Below are positions 22,291 to 33,551 of a stretch of DNA of 64,000 nucleotides, one piece after another. The stretch is from Platycnemis pennipes (Eukaryota; Arthropoda; Insecta; Odonata; Platycnemididae), in assembly GCA_933228895.1 (NCBI GenBank), contig CAKOGI010000034.1:1-64000 (forward strand), in the 5' to 3' direction. The position numbers and the translations under genes were made by a program. How positions within the stretch are numbered: position 1 is the stretch's first letter; each line of letters opens with the position of its first letter. The notes beneath the pieces were generated by a model. That model did not search any database. It had not been told where the DNA came from and worked only from the letters and a program-made list of their open reading frames with translations.

Positions 22291-25142
22291 CCCACATAGC
22301 ATGCAAGATTTCAGCAAGTTTGGTTGAGGCTGGCGTATGGCTTGCCAAGATTGGCAATCTAGATGCAAGCTTGCTGCAATTTTGCCAATATTGACACGTT
22401 CCGTGCAAGTTACGCTCAATTTGCATGAAGTGTGCCAACCTTGGCAACTTTGCTGCAGGACTCTGGCAACATTGGTAGCAATAGTGCAAGGCCCAAGGCA
22501 ATTGCAACTATACGGTTCCTACTAAGGGAGGAGTAGTGTTACCTTTGCCTGAACGCGCACGGCTTATTTCCCGTAGAAGAAAAACAATTCGAGCTAAATT
22601 GAAGAAGAGCGAGTTAATAGGAAAATTTTGCGCGAAATTAACTTAAGCATGCATAACGATAAATTAACTGACAAAGAAGAACAAGTTTGTAAAGTCGTGA
22701 ATACAGATTAATTGTGAATACAGATTAATTGAGTACAGAAACCAGTGGTATTGACGTCAGGGTTTCTACCAAGGATCCCGCGGCCCGTCGGATGAAGATG
22801 GCGATTGCCATATTACTGAGGAAACTCTTATTTATCTCTCCTGGAGTTGAAAGAATATCCGTTATGCATATTCATAACGGTCATGCTTACTTTTAGCCAC
22901 AAAATGGTCATTGGGGAAATGTTTTAATGATTCAAATATCCGTGTCCATATGTTGTAAAGTTAGTTATCACTAACGAATTCATGCAAGCCAGCAGCTGTA
23001 TATACACGGCCTCCCAACAGTCATCTGTTAGCGAAGTAGCGCTAGATAGCCATCGTGATATGCATTTCGTTAGGTCGTTTAGGATAAGGTAACAGGACAC
23101 GTAGGGCCGTATTCACAACCTCCAATGGAGTGAAGCTTCCACTCCTTATGACGTAAATCAACACTACATGGTATTCAGAAGCTCTATGGAGTGGCGGTCT
23201 CACTGCGGTTGTAGTAACAGCCGGCCTAAAGTGGTAGGGTACCCATACCCACCCTAAAATCACCACTACATCGAATATCAACATGGCCGACGGCGTATAA
23301 TGGTCAACGCTTCGCAAATATAAACGCTGTTTTCATGCGATATAAGGTTATTAAGCGTCATTGATACGTTTTGTAATATCAAGCAACATAGCAAGAGTAC
23401 ACTGATATCAACTTGTGTGCGATCAATGAAACTGTTTGGCAGGAATACCTTGATTACGGATTCTGGGTATGTATCAAAATTTGTAATTTGGGTTTGGGAG
23501 TTTGAAAGGCAGTTTGGGTTAGGGGTTAGGTGCTTGCTTCACAGTGCCGACGCTCCTAGTTCGTAACTCTCCTCCTCCAATTTTTTTTCGTCGCAGTTTC
23601 GTTGTACGACTGTCCCTGGTTTTACATATTTTTAATCTGTTTACCCGGGATGAATTTTAACTATTTCACGTACTAATTGCGTAATTTGCTAAAATTGCGT
23701 AATTACGTAATTTGCTAAAATTGCGTAATTATTACGTAAAATAGTTAATTACGTTATTTACCTAAATCACGTAAGTAATTAGCACGTGGCGGAAATACGT
23801 CCGCACGCCCTGTAGTTTTTTGTTTACGAAATTAACGGAAGAGCATGAAGTGTGATCGTGATTTTTAATTTCCGTATCTCTGGCCACGCAGTCCCGGCGC
23901 ACGTACAACATTTGTTCTAATTTGCCTGGTGCCGTGATTTTCCAGCACTGTGCTTTTTTGGAAAAACTAATCGCAAGAGAAAAAAGAACTTAAGCTCTGC
24001 AATCATATAATTGTAAGTATCTACCGAAATGTTCGGGTGATCGGGCGAAATGTTCTGGTGGGAGAGAGTTTCGAACCAGGGACGTCGCTTGGAAACTGAT
24101 AAAATACCAGCGGTAACAAATAATTTTGAAGAATTAATGTTTTGCACATTTTCAGGGGCATGTTAGAATGCATAAGATTAAATAGCATAGTAATGTGGAG
24201 TGTATGTACGTAAGAGTATGGATTGTTAATAAAAACCAATGTTATTCAATATTATAACTGTGTGAAAAATGTGCCATCCTTATTTTTATTGCATATATTT
24301 TGTACTGACTGTGAGAATAGCTATTTTACGAATAAGAGACTGATATTCTAATAATATTTAAATTATTGATCATGTATATCAGAATAATATAATAATATAC
24401 AATCCAATGGAGACCATGGGATTGATGTTCAAAACTCCCTCTATTTTACACCTAGTTCCGTATATAACCGTAACCAGGATTACGTAAATGTCGCTGCTTA
24501 CACTTGAGTCGAGTTGGCAACATAGCGACCATCAACACTCCGGAAGAAGGAGTGGAAGTAGTGGTGCTGAATGCCAATTTGCAGGAGAAGGAGCACTAAT
24601 CTTCATGGAGTGAAGCTGCGACTAAGCGATGTAGTGGAGACATCTGAATGCGGCCCGTAGGTCAAGTATGTATTGTTAAGAATTGTATCTTTCGCGTTCA
24701 CAAATGCGGGAAAGTCATTTTCTTTTTAAATTTTGAAACTATAGGGGTAATCATGCAAGTAGTGATTTTTTTGTAATACCTAACTAACTTGTTTCGCTAT
24801 GAACATTGTTACAGCTCTTTTGCACAATTGCATTCCATAGGCAATGTTTTAGTGTGTGGTTCATGAATGCTTTCCTACCCTCGGCGTACCCTCTATTTTT
24901 GCCAGGGTTGAAACTTGCACAGGACTTGTGTGAAGCTTGCACAGGACTTGCGTGAAGCTTGCATGAAACTTGCTGCAAGCTTGCAGTGCAATCTTGCAGC
25001 AAGCTTGTAACAGGTGCAGTAGTCAGATTGCAGCAAGCCTGCTGCAAGCTTTAACCTTGCCGATGCAAGCTTGCTGCAAGGTTGCTATCTTGCAATGACA
25101 AGCTTGCTGCAAGGTTGCAGCAAGCTTGCTTTGCCATGTGGG
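22291..25142. mobile_element. Non-autonomous element with CAAGCTTGC subterminal arrays
   Basis: Ends CCCACATAGCATGCAAG (left) and, inverted, CCCACATGGCAAAGCAAG (right). Inside each end lies an array of short palindromic motifs: GCAAGCTTGCTGCAA-type at 22300-22500 and especially 24910-25135. No coding sequence seen. Nested inside it is the element at 23107-24655. The target duplication is unclear (TT on both sides at most). Confidence 0.7.
23107..24655. mobile_element. MITE-like element, GGGCCG(T/C)ATTCA ends
   Basis: Left end GGGCCGTATTCACAACCTCC, right end inverted GGGCCGCATTCAGATGTCTCC. Both are flanked by GTA (a possible 3-bp target duplication). Inner blocks near the ends also correspond (ATGGAGTGAAGCT at 23129 and 24607 in related arrangement). 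These features fit PIF/Harbinger-like or ISL2EU-like elements, but no transposase remains. Confidence 0.6.
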
Positions 25143-25571
25143 TTATTACGTTAAAATATTAATTCGGACTTTAAAAAACACATTAAGCCATTGATTAAAC
25201 GTGACAGTAGCTTTTTCGCCGGATGATATCTGAGATAGGACCAAGTCATTTTCGTCTCCGATGAACGAAAGGAAACGAAGAAGGGAAAGCAAAATTAAAT
25301 CATCTCCTACGAAGTCTTGACCTCCGTATCCAAATTTCCATTCCCTTTCCTTGTCTAAGAATACTGCATTCGGTAAGAATTTGAGTGTGGGTGAATGAAA
25401 TCGAGTGCGCAACTCTTATTATTCCGCAATATTCCAGCCAGCAAGAGGCAAATGGATATTATGTAAAATTGCGTGGAAATCGGATACAGAGAGCTGAAAG
25501 TTGTTTCAAGCTTTATTTCCATTCAAGACCAGAGATTCCCTGTACTACCTCATGTAGGAAAGGAACAATTG

Positions 25572-26268
25572 ATCGCTAACGTTGCCACATGGCCAACCGA
25601 AACACTTTGTTTATTCAAAAAATTTCAGAGACGAAAAAGAAAATCGCTATGCGATAAACACAATCGAGAAGTAACGATCCATCTACCTGCCCACCTACTG
25701 TGTCCGGAGAGTACCGTCATGATTGAAACGTTTATGTAACATCTTGACGCGACATAGTGTAATCGCGATGCAGCGATTCCTCAGCGAAAGATTACCTGGT
25801 TTCTTTCTGTGAGAGATAACTGGTTATCTTTCGCTTTAATATCATTTCACGGTGTAGTATCATGTAATTTCTTTTACATGATACTACACCGAGAGCAAAA
25901 GATTACCTGGTTATCTGTCGCTGAGGGATCGTATCTTTGGGATGCCATAGTACCCTTAGCGAAAGATTACCTTTAGTTGCTTGGCGAAAGACTGGTTATC
26001 TTTCGGTGACGGGTCGCTACGGGTCGCGATTTCACTATTTAGCGTAATGATAACACATAAATGCTTTGAATGCTACATTTGTGCCTTTCTCGGCGTCTCT
26101 GGTATCATATAAACCAAAATCGCGGTACCCGCTGGACCCAGTAGGTTAGAGATCGAATGTTTCCTCCCGAATACATGTTATCGCATAGTTACTTTCTTTA
26201 TCGTCTCTGCAATTCTTCGGGTCAGCAGAGAATTTTATCAGTGTTAGCCATGTGGCAACGTTAGCGAT
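25572..26268. mobile_element. MITE with long inverted repeats (about 100 bp)
   Basis: Left ATCGCTAACGTTGCCACATG, right its inverse. Homology continues inward for about 100 bp on each side (GCAGAGACGATAAAGAAAGT versus TCAGAGACGAAAAAGAAAAT; then CTATGCGATAA). 697 bp. Between the arms the motif GCGAAAGATTACCTGGTT recurs several times in both orientations, and an 18-bp perfect hairpin lies at 25850-25891. No coding sequence. Confidence 0.7.
25850..25891. repeat. Perfect 18-bp hairpin
   Basis: Arms CGGTGTAGTATCATGTAA (25850-25867) and the inverse (25874-25891), loop TTTCTT. It lies near the centre of the MITE. Confidence 0.9.
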
Positions 26269-26840
26269 GAAACCGCAGGAAAGTAGCTGCAGCTGAGGGA
26301 TCGCTTATTTGGGATGCCAAAACATTAGCGATATGAAACCTCGGCGAGATCTCCCGTCAAAAACTTCCCGTGGAAGGCAGCGGATGGCAGTAATGAAAAA
26401 ATTAATACACCGTCAGCGATAGCTTTAATACTATCTCAGATTTCGTCAAACATTTTTATTATAAAAGTACTCAAAAGGAGAGCCAAAAATGATGACCACA
26501 CTTGAATCATAAATTTTATAGATATCAGATTCATTGCTTCAAAACAGGTTTGGCAATCTCCGTTTCCGCATAATAATTTCATTTTGAATTGATCTTACGC
26601 CTTTTTGTGAATTATTTGTTTCAATTCTGGAGACGATTCAATTCTGTGAACTAGCTACAGTGACACTCGATGACACTAACCACAGAACATATTTCATGTC
26701 GTCTAATTCAAATTCATTAACGACCGTTAAATGTAATTGCACGATATAACAGGCATGTAGCATAACTCACCTAAAAGGGATATAATAGCTCCAACTTAAA
26801 CAGTACGCAAATATAAATCATTAGGAATAACAGTGCTCAC

Positions 26841-26941
26841 CTGTCAAGAGATCTGGGCAAATGATGAAACTGCAATTTGGGATTCTTCTTTTCCGTGTTG
26901 GCACATCCTTTCACGCAGCAGGATCTCGTCGATTTCCCCAT
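26841..26941 (-). pseudogene. THAP-domain exon of the P element
   Basis: From ATG at 26941 (minus): MGKSTRSCCVKGCANTEKK, then NPKLQFHHLPRSLDR, and a donor CAG|GTGAGC at 26840. Cys-x4-Cys followed by F-H-x-L-P is the N-terminal half of the THAP zinc-binding fold; the C-x2-H half would be in the next exon, which I could not locate. In P transposases this domain binds the transposon ends. Confidence 0.72.
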
Positions 26942-27455
26942 GACAGCAGCACATTTATCACCTGCACACTTCTTGTTCACTTTGTTTGGGTTGTCAACAA
27001 CTCTGTGACATTCACCATTCGTTAAAACGATCACAATAGACAATTTCTGCTGTATGAGCAGACAAGTTGCCGCGAGTTACCGGGTCCCATGGACCGTTTT
27101 GAAACGTGTGGGAGGTTGGGGAGAACGGAACCCGCCACTCGACCAATCAAGGGGCTCACACGCATTAACATCGGGGCATAGACGTACAGACAAGGCAGAA
27201 TATTTCCATCTGTAGTGAGCTGTCTGCACCGCTGCGATGGCAGCACCATACGTGCCATTCTCTCCCATAAGGCTTGCATCCCCGTGCCCTTGTGCTTCAT
27301 AGGTATATTTGTTAGATGATGTCACATAAGGAACAATTAATGGAATGCTCCTTGGCATGTATTGTGAATGTCTGTTGTAGGTTATTTTTACTCTGCCTGT
27401 GGAGAAGATAATCTTTTAAGTTTCTGATGATTTCACTTGGGATTTTTGTTTTCAG

Positions 27456-27615
27456 ATGGATCATCTAAAGACTGTTGGGGGCCACAACTCTAGGAATTAT
27501 ATTTACAGGTTGATGCCTATTGTCCTCCATAATGAAGTGGCAAAGTTGTTTTCACGGAAGGGAGGAAAGGGGAAGAGGAAGTTTTGCGACTTGCAGCTGT
27601 GCAAAATTATACTTG
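27456..27615 (+). CDS. Exon 6: core of DUF4806
   Basis: After TTTTCAG. It reads MDHLKTVGGHNSRNYIYRLM, then VLHNEVAKLFSRKGGKGKRK and FCDLQLCKIIL. The GG...(hydrophobic)...L-x-x-x-(G-x-x-G-K)-x-K-x-x-F pattern is the heart of DUF4806, a domain of unknown function found in many arthropod proteins, often close to transposase-like genes. Donor TTG|GTTAGT, phase 1. Confidence 0.88.
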
Positions 27616-28763
27616 GTTAGTATAAAGATGCGCACTTGACACTATAAGAGCTGAGCTTTTCTACCACCCTAGAACAGCCAACGGAGCCATTTTGGCTACA
27701 TTGCTAATCACTTGGGTGACTGCAATGAAGAAATAACTTTATTTTTATTTGGTATACATAATAATGCACTTTAATATCATCTACTTAACAATTCCAGAGC
27801 AGCCACATTCAAAAATGGAACTTTCACAAATTTGAAAATATGTATAATTATTTTTGTAAACATGACTTTTGGCTGCACTTCTATGTCTAACCTGGTCACA
27901 TTCCAAGAATTACAGATTATCTTAGTGTAATGTTTAGAGGTTTAAAGTTTGCAACCAACTCTGCATAAATGTAAAAATTATTTTTTATCTCACGATACAT
28001 TTATGTCATATGCATAGTGTTTTCTCATTGCACTTGCCGTAGACGTATTTTTTGAATACCTGACATTTCCCTATTCCGTGATTTTGTTGCAGTTCTTCTA
28101 TACCTGACATTACATTCACTTGCCTTCTACCTTTACTATAGCTTTCTCGTTACATGGGAATGGCAAGTTGATAATACGAGAGTTGACATTCTCTGTTCCC
28201 AGTTCTACTGCAAGTTGTTGCAGATATTTATGTTGATAAATCTTACTTCCTGTAACCGACTTAAAAATTACCCAGGAATTTATTCCTGCTAAGTCAAGCT
28301 AATTGCAGAATCTCTGAATAGGCCATCAGCGTGTGCATACTCATACTGATAGTTTTATGGCTATTTAATTGACAATATCCGCCCTATACTAAGTGCTGTT
28401 GTAATATGTGACTGTTTCTGTGTCCTGGTGGCAGATCCAATGGAGCCAAATTGGCTCTTGTGGCTGTTCGAGGTAAATTACCTTTTTTCTGACAAAGTTC
28501 CCTCAAGGAGCCGCAGATATTTTTTAAGTGGCATTGTCATCAAAATTTATTAAAAGTTAGAAAACATTATGAATAACAAGACAAAGAACAAAAATACAGC
28601 TCTTGAAAATATAAAAGGAGCCAAAGTTACTCCCACAGCTGTTCTACTGTAATAGATGTGATGAATGCATCATCTAAACTTAAGACATCACAATTCACAT
28701 TCCATTCGATTCTATGGCTTGTTCCAGTTTAATTGAATGTGATCTCCTCATTCTTCTCACTAG
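27616..28763. other. Intron of the DUF4806 gene, nothing recognised
   Basis: AT-rich intron sequence. It carries several short imperfect inverted blocks (for example GAGCCAAATTGGCTC at about 28443) but no identifiable element. Confidence 0.5.
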
Positions 28764-28863
28764 ATGCAACAAGGCAGCAATTTGGGGACACTGACCTTAT
28801 TATGGCAGAGCCCATCAAGAAGTGGCTGGCCAAGGCTAAGGAGAGGATGGATCGGGAGAAGGA
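28764..28863 (+). CDS. Exon 7: end of DUF4806
   Basis: After TCTCACTAG. It reads ATRQQFGDTDLIMAEPIKKW, then LAKAKERMDREKE, the usual C-terminal helix after DUF4806. If the GTGAGT at 28864 is not used, the frame stops at once (TGA at 28865-28867), so the protein could end here in an unspliced form. Confidence 0.82.
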
Positions 28864-28953
28864 GTGAGTGGGAATTATTTTTATCTAGAAGTTTTGTTAA
28901 AGTATGTTTACTTCATTTTTCCGTAATTGAAAGTGTTATCTTTAAGCCATTAA

Positions 28954-31205
28954 CACGTTCACTGCGGCGTGACCCACCGGTGGGTCACGCAGATGCAACT
29001 ATCGCCGTGGCCATAAAATTCTATGAATTGTCGTAACTTGCAAGGAGTATTGTGAGAGTAGGAATCGAGAACTTCTGAAGTGACTTCACCCAGAGGTTAG
29101 TCACAGTTCAAATAATAGACTACTATGTGACACTTGGACCATCCACCGGTGGGTCACGCTGCCCCTCCTGAAACTTTTTTCAGCATGAGCGGTGTGGCCC
29201 ACCGGTGGGTCACGAACAAATTTACATATTAGCGTATTATAACCAAAATATGTTTATTTCTTGTTTTCTTTTTGTTGTTTTTTCAAGTTTATACGATCTT
29301 TATACATAAGGATGAACAATACTCGATACAGTGAAACATATAACTTATTAAATATATTGAAAATGTTTAGGAAAATTTTTCCTCCACAACTTCTTGGCTG
29401 TCCGTCAGTTGCTCGTGCACCAGGATTTCGATCGATACGGAAAATACGGGAGATACGGGAAATATACGGGAAATTAACATTACCCTGGAAAATACGGGAA
29501 ATATACGGGAATTTCGCATGGTGTCCGGGAAATTTCAAGAAATGCTCTGTAATGAACAGATCCAGAAGTTCCCCATATTTTTGGTTGGTGGGACCTTAGC
29601 AGTGCGCTCACTTAGCCTTTATGCCTCAATCACCTGGGCTTGATTGTTGAAATTTGGAGTCGCAGTGTTTAGCCCATGAAGCTTTCGTAACCCACTGAGC
29701 GCAAGGTTGTCATTTCAGTGCACGTGACGCCTACTCGGCAAGTGTGGCAACAGCACACACAAAACGTCTTACACCCTTGCCACAGTAGTAGGTTTCGCGT
29801 CGCACGATTTTGTCGAATAATGCAGCGTGATAATGTGACTTATCCGGTTAGAAAGTCTAATTTTATAAGATAGAAAGTTTAATCACTTTATTTTACCTGT
29901 TGTACTAGATAATGCATATGGCGAATTATTTTGTAACTCTATCAGTGCAATTTGGACCGGTCCAAAATACACGCTCTTCGGTGGTCCGAAGTACACTATG
30001 AAGATCACATTAAAATGAGACTGAATTTCACAGAAACATCCTTAGATACATTAAAGAGAATTATTTGGCACTTTTCTACACAAATTATGATAAGAGTGGA
30101 GTAATTTCCGTATTTCACCTAGCAAAAGTAACTTTATATTTCGCTGTTGCCTTAGGAGTCAGAGCCATTCCAATGGGTGTATTTGTCTAGAGTGTGTCTT
30201 CATTGTTTATGCTTTGTGTGGGGGAAGGGAATTTCACGATTTCGCTCACTTAGCCTTTATGCCTCAATCACCTGGGCTTGATTGTTGAAATTTGGAGAGA
30301 AGACATTCCAAAGATACACCCAAACGTCTACACCCTAAATATGTTGCTACCCTTAATGAATACAAAGTAAAGCTATCAGTCCGAATTACACGCCGGTTCA
30401 AATTACACGGATTTTTCCTATACGGGAATTTAGCAAATAATTGTCCGAGAAATACGGGAAACATACGGGAATTTGAAATTGGGCCGCCGATTGACATCCT
30501 GCACACTAAACAGTCTGAACTGCACTCGCCCGGCTGTGTGAGAGTGAGACTCTCTCTCTCTTCCCTTCCCCCCCCCCCCCCCCACTCTACGGAAGGGCAA
30601 TTGGGAAAGGGTCGCATAGCGTTCTTGAGCCAATCAGTGGTGGATGAGTGACCGTGCCTTTGCCGGGTGAACGTCTTCAGAAATGCAGACACTACTTTTT
30701 TCTGAGTGAGACAAACCACCATGTACCCTTTCCAAAGGATCCTCCTACCCTTTTCTCATAGTGTGAGCAAGGCTGGGGAATCGGTACGCATGGACGGGCG
30801 TCTACGTCTCACAGACGGGCGCAAACAAGGGCAGGGGCTATAAACAGAAGGGTGGGAGTCTTTTGGGTTTTCCGAACGTCAGCAAATCTGTACCACATGC
30901 ATTGTATTGTTGCCCCTCTTCCCCCATCCCACGCAAGGGTCTAGCCGATAGCGTGCCCCATGTGGCCGGGGGAGGGGTGGGCTGGGGGCGAGGCTGGGAG
31001 TCGCCTCCCCCAGCCTTCCTCTAATCTCAGGAAACAGCTGAGTGTTGCCGCTTCAACCACCATCCCTCGGCAGTGGCCAGAAGCTCGGAAGTACTGTGAC
31101 CCACCGGTGGGTCACACCGCCCATGCAAAAGGCTGAGTGTGACCCACCGGTGGGTCACACTGTGCTGTGAGGGGTAGGGCTTTAAACAGCTCCGCAGTGA
31201 ACGTG
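28954..31205. mobile_element. piggyBac-type non-autonomous element with GTGACCCACCGGTGGGTCAC palindromes
   Basis: TTAA on both sides (28950-28953 and 31206-31209). Perfect 14-bp inverted ends CACGTTCACTGCGG. Inside them the 20-bp palindrome GTGACCCACCGGTGGGTCAC occurs once near the left end (about 28970), twice near the right end (about 31096 and 31138), with partial copies at about 29140 and 29195. The interior (2.25 kb) has no transposase. It has a 55-bp perfect direct repeat (29605-29659 and 30243-30297), ATACGGGAAATATACGGGAA runs at 29440-29520 and 30440-30470, and a 17-base C run at about 30570. Confidence 0.82.
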
Positions 31206-31473
31206 TTAAAATTATGGTTGAATAAAATATTATTGTATCCTTGCAATATCCTTTCAACTTCCCAGCATAAGAGTTGTAAATACTTTCAAATTACATGGAG
31301 GATGCTTACTGTTCTCACTTTGTCAAACATTGACCATTTAATAAAGAATAAAAAAAATTAAACAGTTAACCATCATTATAATTTCATAACTTAATGGCTA
31401 GTAAATATGATACTGATATATTTATCCATATGATTTTCATCTGTTACACTAATGCTTTCCTTTATTTACTTAG

Positions 31474-31543
31474 GAAGAACATTACCACACAAGACGCACC
31501 AGGAAACGTGGGGGATGAAGATCTATCATCAAAGATACAGTAG
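31474..31543 (+). CDS. Exon 8: C-terminal tail and stop of the fusion gene
   Basis: After TTTACTTAG, joined in phase to exon 7 (GA|G): KNITTQDAPGNVGDEDLSSK, then I, Q and TAG. The last six bases (CAGTAG) are the first bases of the Tigger terminal repeat, so the present stop codon comes from the transposon. Without the insertion the frame would read ATA-TAA and stop one codon earlier. Confidence 0.72.
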
Positions 31544-33551
31544 AACCCCTTTAATCTGGGATAATTGTGTCCGGCTAATGCCCGAATTAACTAAAAACCT
31601 GAATTAAACATGTATAGTGGTTTTGTTGCCGTAGGGACGACCCTAAAACATTTTTGAAGGTCATTCATGGTTCTCAAGCATATAGATATACAAGATGCAC
31701 TAAAAATGCAAGAAAATATAGGATTACATAGTTTAAAACATCGAGACAAGACACAAAATATGTGAAACAAACAAAATTGACTGTTAGAAGTGTATTTATC
31801 GATCTACAGGTCGTGAATAAAAATGCAAAATGAAACCTTACAAAATGTGAGTAGGCCTGGCATATAGTATTTCAAAAAGAAATATTAGTAGGCACACGTG
31901 TATTTACAGTTTTTAATTTTTTTCACTCTTTTAGGAAGAATGACATTATTTTCCTTTGTTTGGAAACCTCCAGTCTTAGGGTGGTGGCAAAGTTGCACCA
32001 TTGTTTCATCAGGAGAACGTCCGCAGGCGTTGACGATGCTTGTTGCTCGACGTAGCTGAGAGTAACCTCTAATGCTTTCATGGCATCCGTGTGACTCACT
32101 TTCAATGAATCTTGTGGATCATCCACATCTTCATCAGAAGTTGGTCTGTTGTAGAACAGTGTTAACGATTTCCTCATCCAGGTTTTCTAGTATGCCGTGA
32201 TCCATGGGTTGAATGAGTGCCATAACATTAGGCGGAAGGAATATGGCTTTGACGTTGCCAACTAACAGTTCATCGTTGTTTGGATGAGATGGTGCATTGT
32301 CCACTAGAAGAACAGCTTTTCTTGGAAGTTTTTCTTTACGTAAAAATCTTATGACCCACAGCACAAACTCATCCTCAAACCATTCTTGAAACAAAAAACG
32401 GTTCATCCAAGTACTCTTTTGTGCACGGGTAATGCGCTCATGTTCATGTTTGTCTAAACCCATGTGGCTTCTTTGATTTCCTGACAACATCAAGGGCAGT
32501 TTGTGCGTTCCTGTCGCATTGCTGCAGACTAGTACAGTCACACGCTGTTTTTTTTAAACCTGGCACGGCAGTTTCTATTCCTGATGCCAGGGTTTTACCG
32601 GGTAACATTTTGAAGTAAAGCCATGTCTCATCACAGTTATAAATCTGATCCGGCCCTAAGTCCTCGTCAGCAATCATTTGTTTGAATGTGTTCTTGAATT
32701 TTACGATGGCTTTCAAATCCACTGAAAGTTTTTCACCTGCAATACACAATTGCCATATTCTGTGGCGAGACTTGAACCTGTCCAACCCTCCCGAGCTAAC
32801 AGTGAAACTTTCGTCTCCTTTTAACAAAGTGTTCACGCTCAGCACCTTCTCTTGTAACAGCGAACCACTAATTGGAGTTCCCTTCTCGCGTTCTTGAGTG
32901 AACCACAGGTACAGGCTGGAATCGAGTTTCGGATTTTTACAATCTCGCATGCGCTTGCGTTCACTTATCCCAGAAGATGAGGCTGCCTTGCTACAAGATT
33001 CCTCGATTTTCCCAAGTTTCTTTTTCCAGTCACCCTCAGTGTGACTTCCCACACCTAAATCCTGGGCTACCTTCTTTATTGTTTCACCATTATCAAGTGT
33101 TTTTAGCACTGCTAACTTTTCATCAGAAGAAACACTTATATTTACACGTACGTCGTTTTGCTTTATCCATCGCTAGAACAATATGTAGCACCACTAAGTC
33201 AAGAGACACCCTGTACTGTAGAAGATGTAGACTGCAGTCCACATGGCCGACAGATGAGTGGTGACTTACGCTCGCTTCACTGGGTCTCAAGATGCTTAGG
33301 TGCTTGCTTAGCGGGTGGAGGGGCCGGGGAGGGAGGATGCAGCCAGCCTCCCTTGGTTGAAGAAACGAGTGCTCTCCAGTCAGTTGTGAGCCTGTAGCGT
33401 TCTACTGCTTACTACGCTCGGCGCGGCGCAACGGTGGAGAATTTGTACTTCATTATTCAAAATTTTTTACTTTTTTGTGGCCCAGATTTTTGTGACAGAT
33501 TTATCCAGAAACCCGAATTACTGGGGCCTGAATTAGTGGGGCTCTACTGTA
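31536..33551 (-). mobile_element. Tigger (pogo-superfamily) DNA transposon
   Basis: Body 31538-33549 (2.0 kb), with TA on both sides. The terminal repeats are CAGTAGAACCCCTTTAATCT at the left and, inverted, CAGTAGAGCCCCACTAATTC at the right. The transposase lies on the minus strand. TA duplication, a CAGT-type end and a CENP-B/Jerky-like transposase identify Tigger. Its position at the stop codon of the DUF4806 gene places most of it in the 3' UTR. Confidence 0.9.
31923..33170 (-). pseudogene. Tigger transposase (psq/CENP-B HTH, DDE_1), broken
   Basis: From ATG 33170 (MDKAKRR), a frame change, then SSDEKLAVLKTLDNGETIKK (psq-type helix-turn-helix), the CENP-B-type second HTH (LYLWFTQEREKGTPISGSLL), and the DDE domain: IYNCDETWLYFKML (first Asp), after another shift VLVCSNATGTHKLPLMLSGN, LLVDNAPSHPN (second Asp) and NVMALIQPMDHGILENL (third Asp). 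A C-terminal segment follows in a third frame to 31923. At least three frame changes make it inactive; all three catalytic Asp are still visible. Confidence 0.87.

Larger units (their letters stand above)
21184..27294 (-). mobile_element. P-superfamily element with THAP exon and perfect 8-bp target duplication
   Basis: Element body 21192-27286 (6,095 bp), flanked on both sides by CCCTTGTG (21184-21191; 27287-27294). The ends are inverted: CACGGGGATGCAA at the left and TTGCATCCCCGTG at the right. A second inverted block, GCTGCCATCGCAGCGGTGCA with flanking bases, lies at about 21240-21270 and 27206-27250. An 8-bp duplication with a THAP-encoding exon near one end is the signature of the P superfamily. 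The body was later invaded by the elements at 22291-25142, 23107-24655 and 25572-26268. Apart from the THAP exon I found no convincing transposase exons, so it is degraded. Confidence 0.82.

Noticed and set aside
24060..24110. B-box-like GGTTCGAAACTC on the minus strand at about 24070
   Set aside because: No convincing A box at tRNA spacing and no SINE body; a single 11-base match is expected by chance.
30264..30722. Overlapping frames of 119-152 codons on both strands around 30.3-30.7 kb
   Set aside because: Inside the non-coding part of the piggyBac-type element. Both strands are open because of GC-richer repeat sequence, and the frames pass through a poly-C run.
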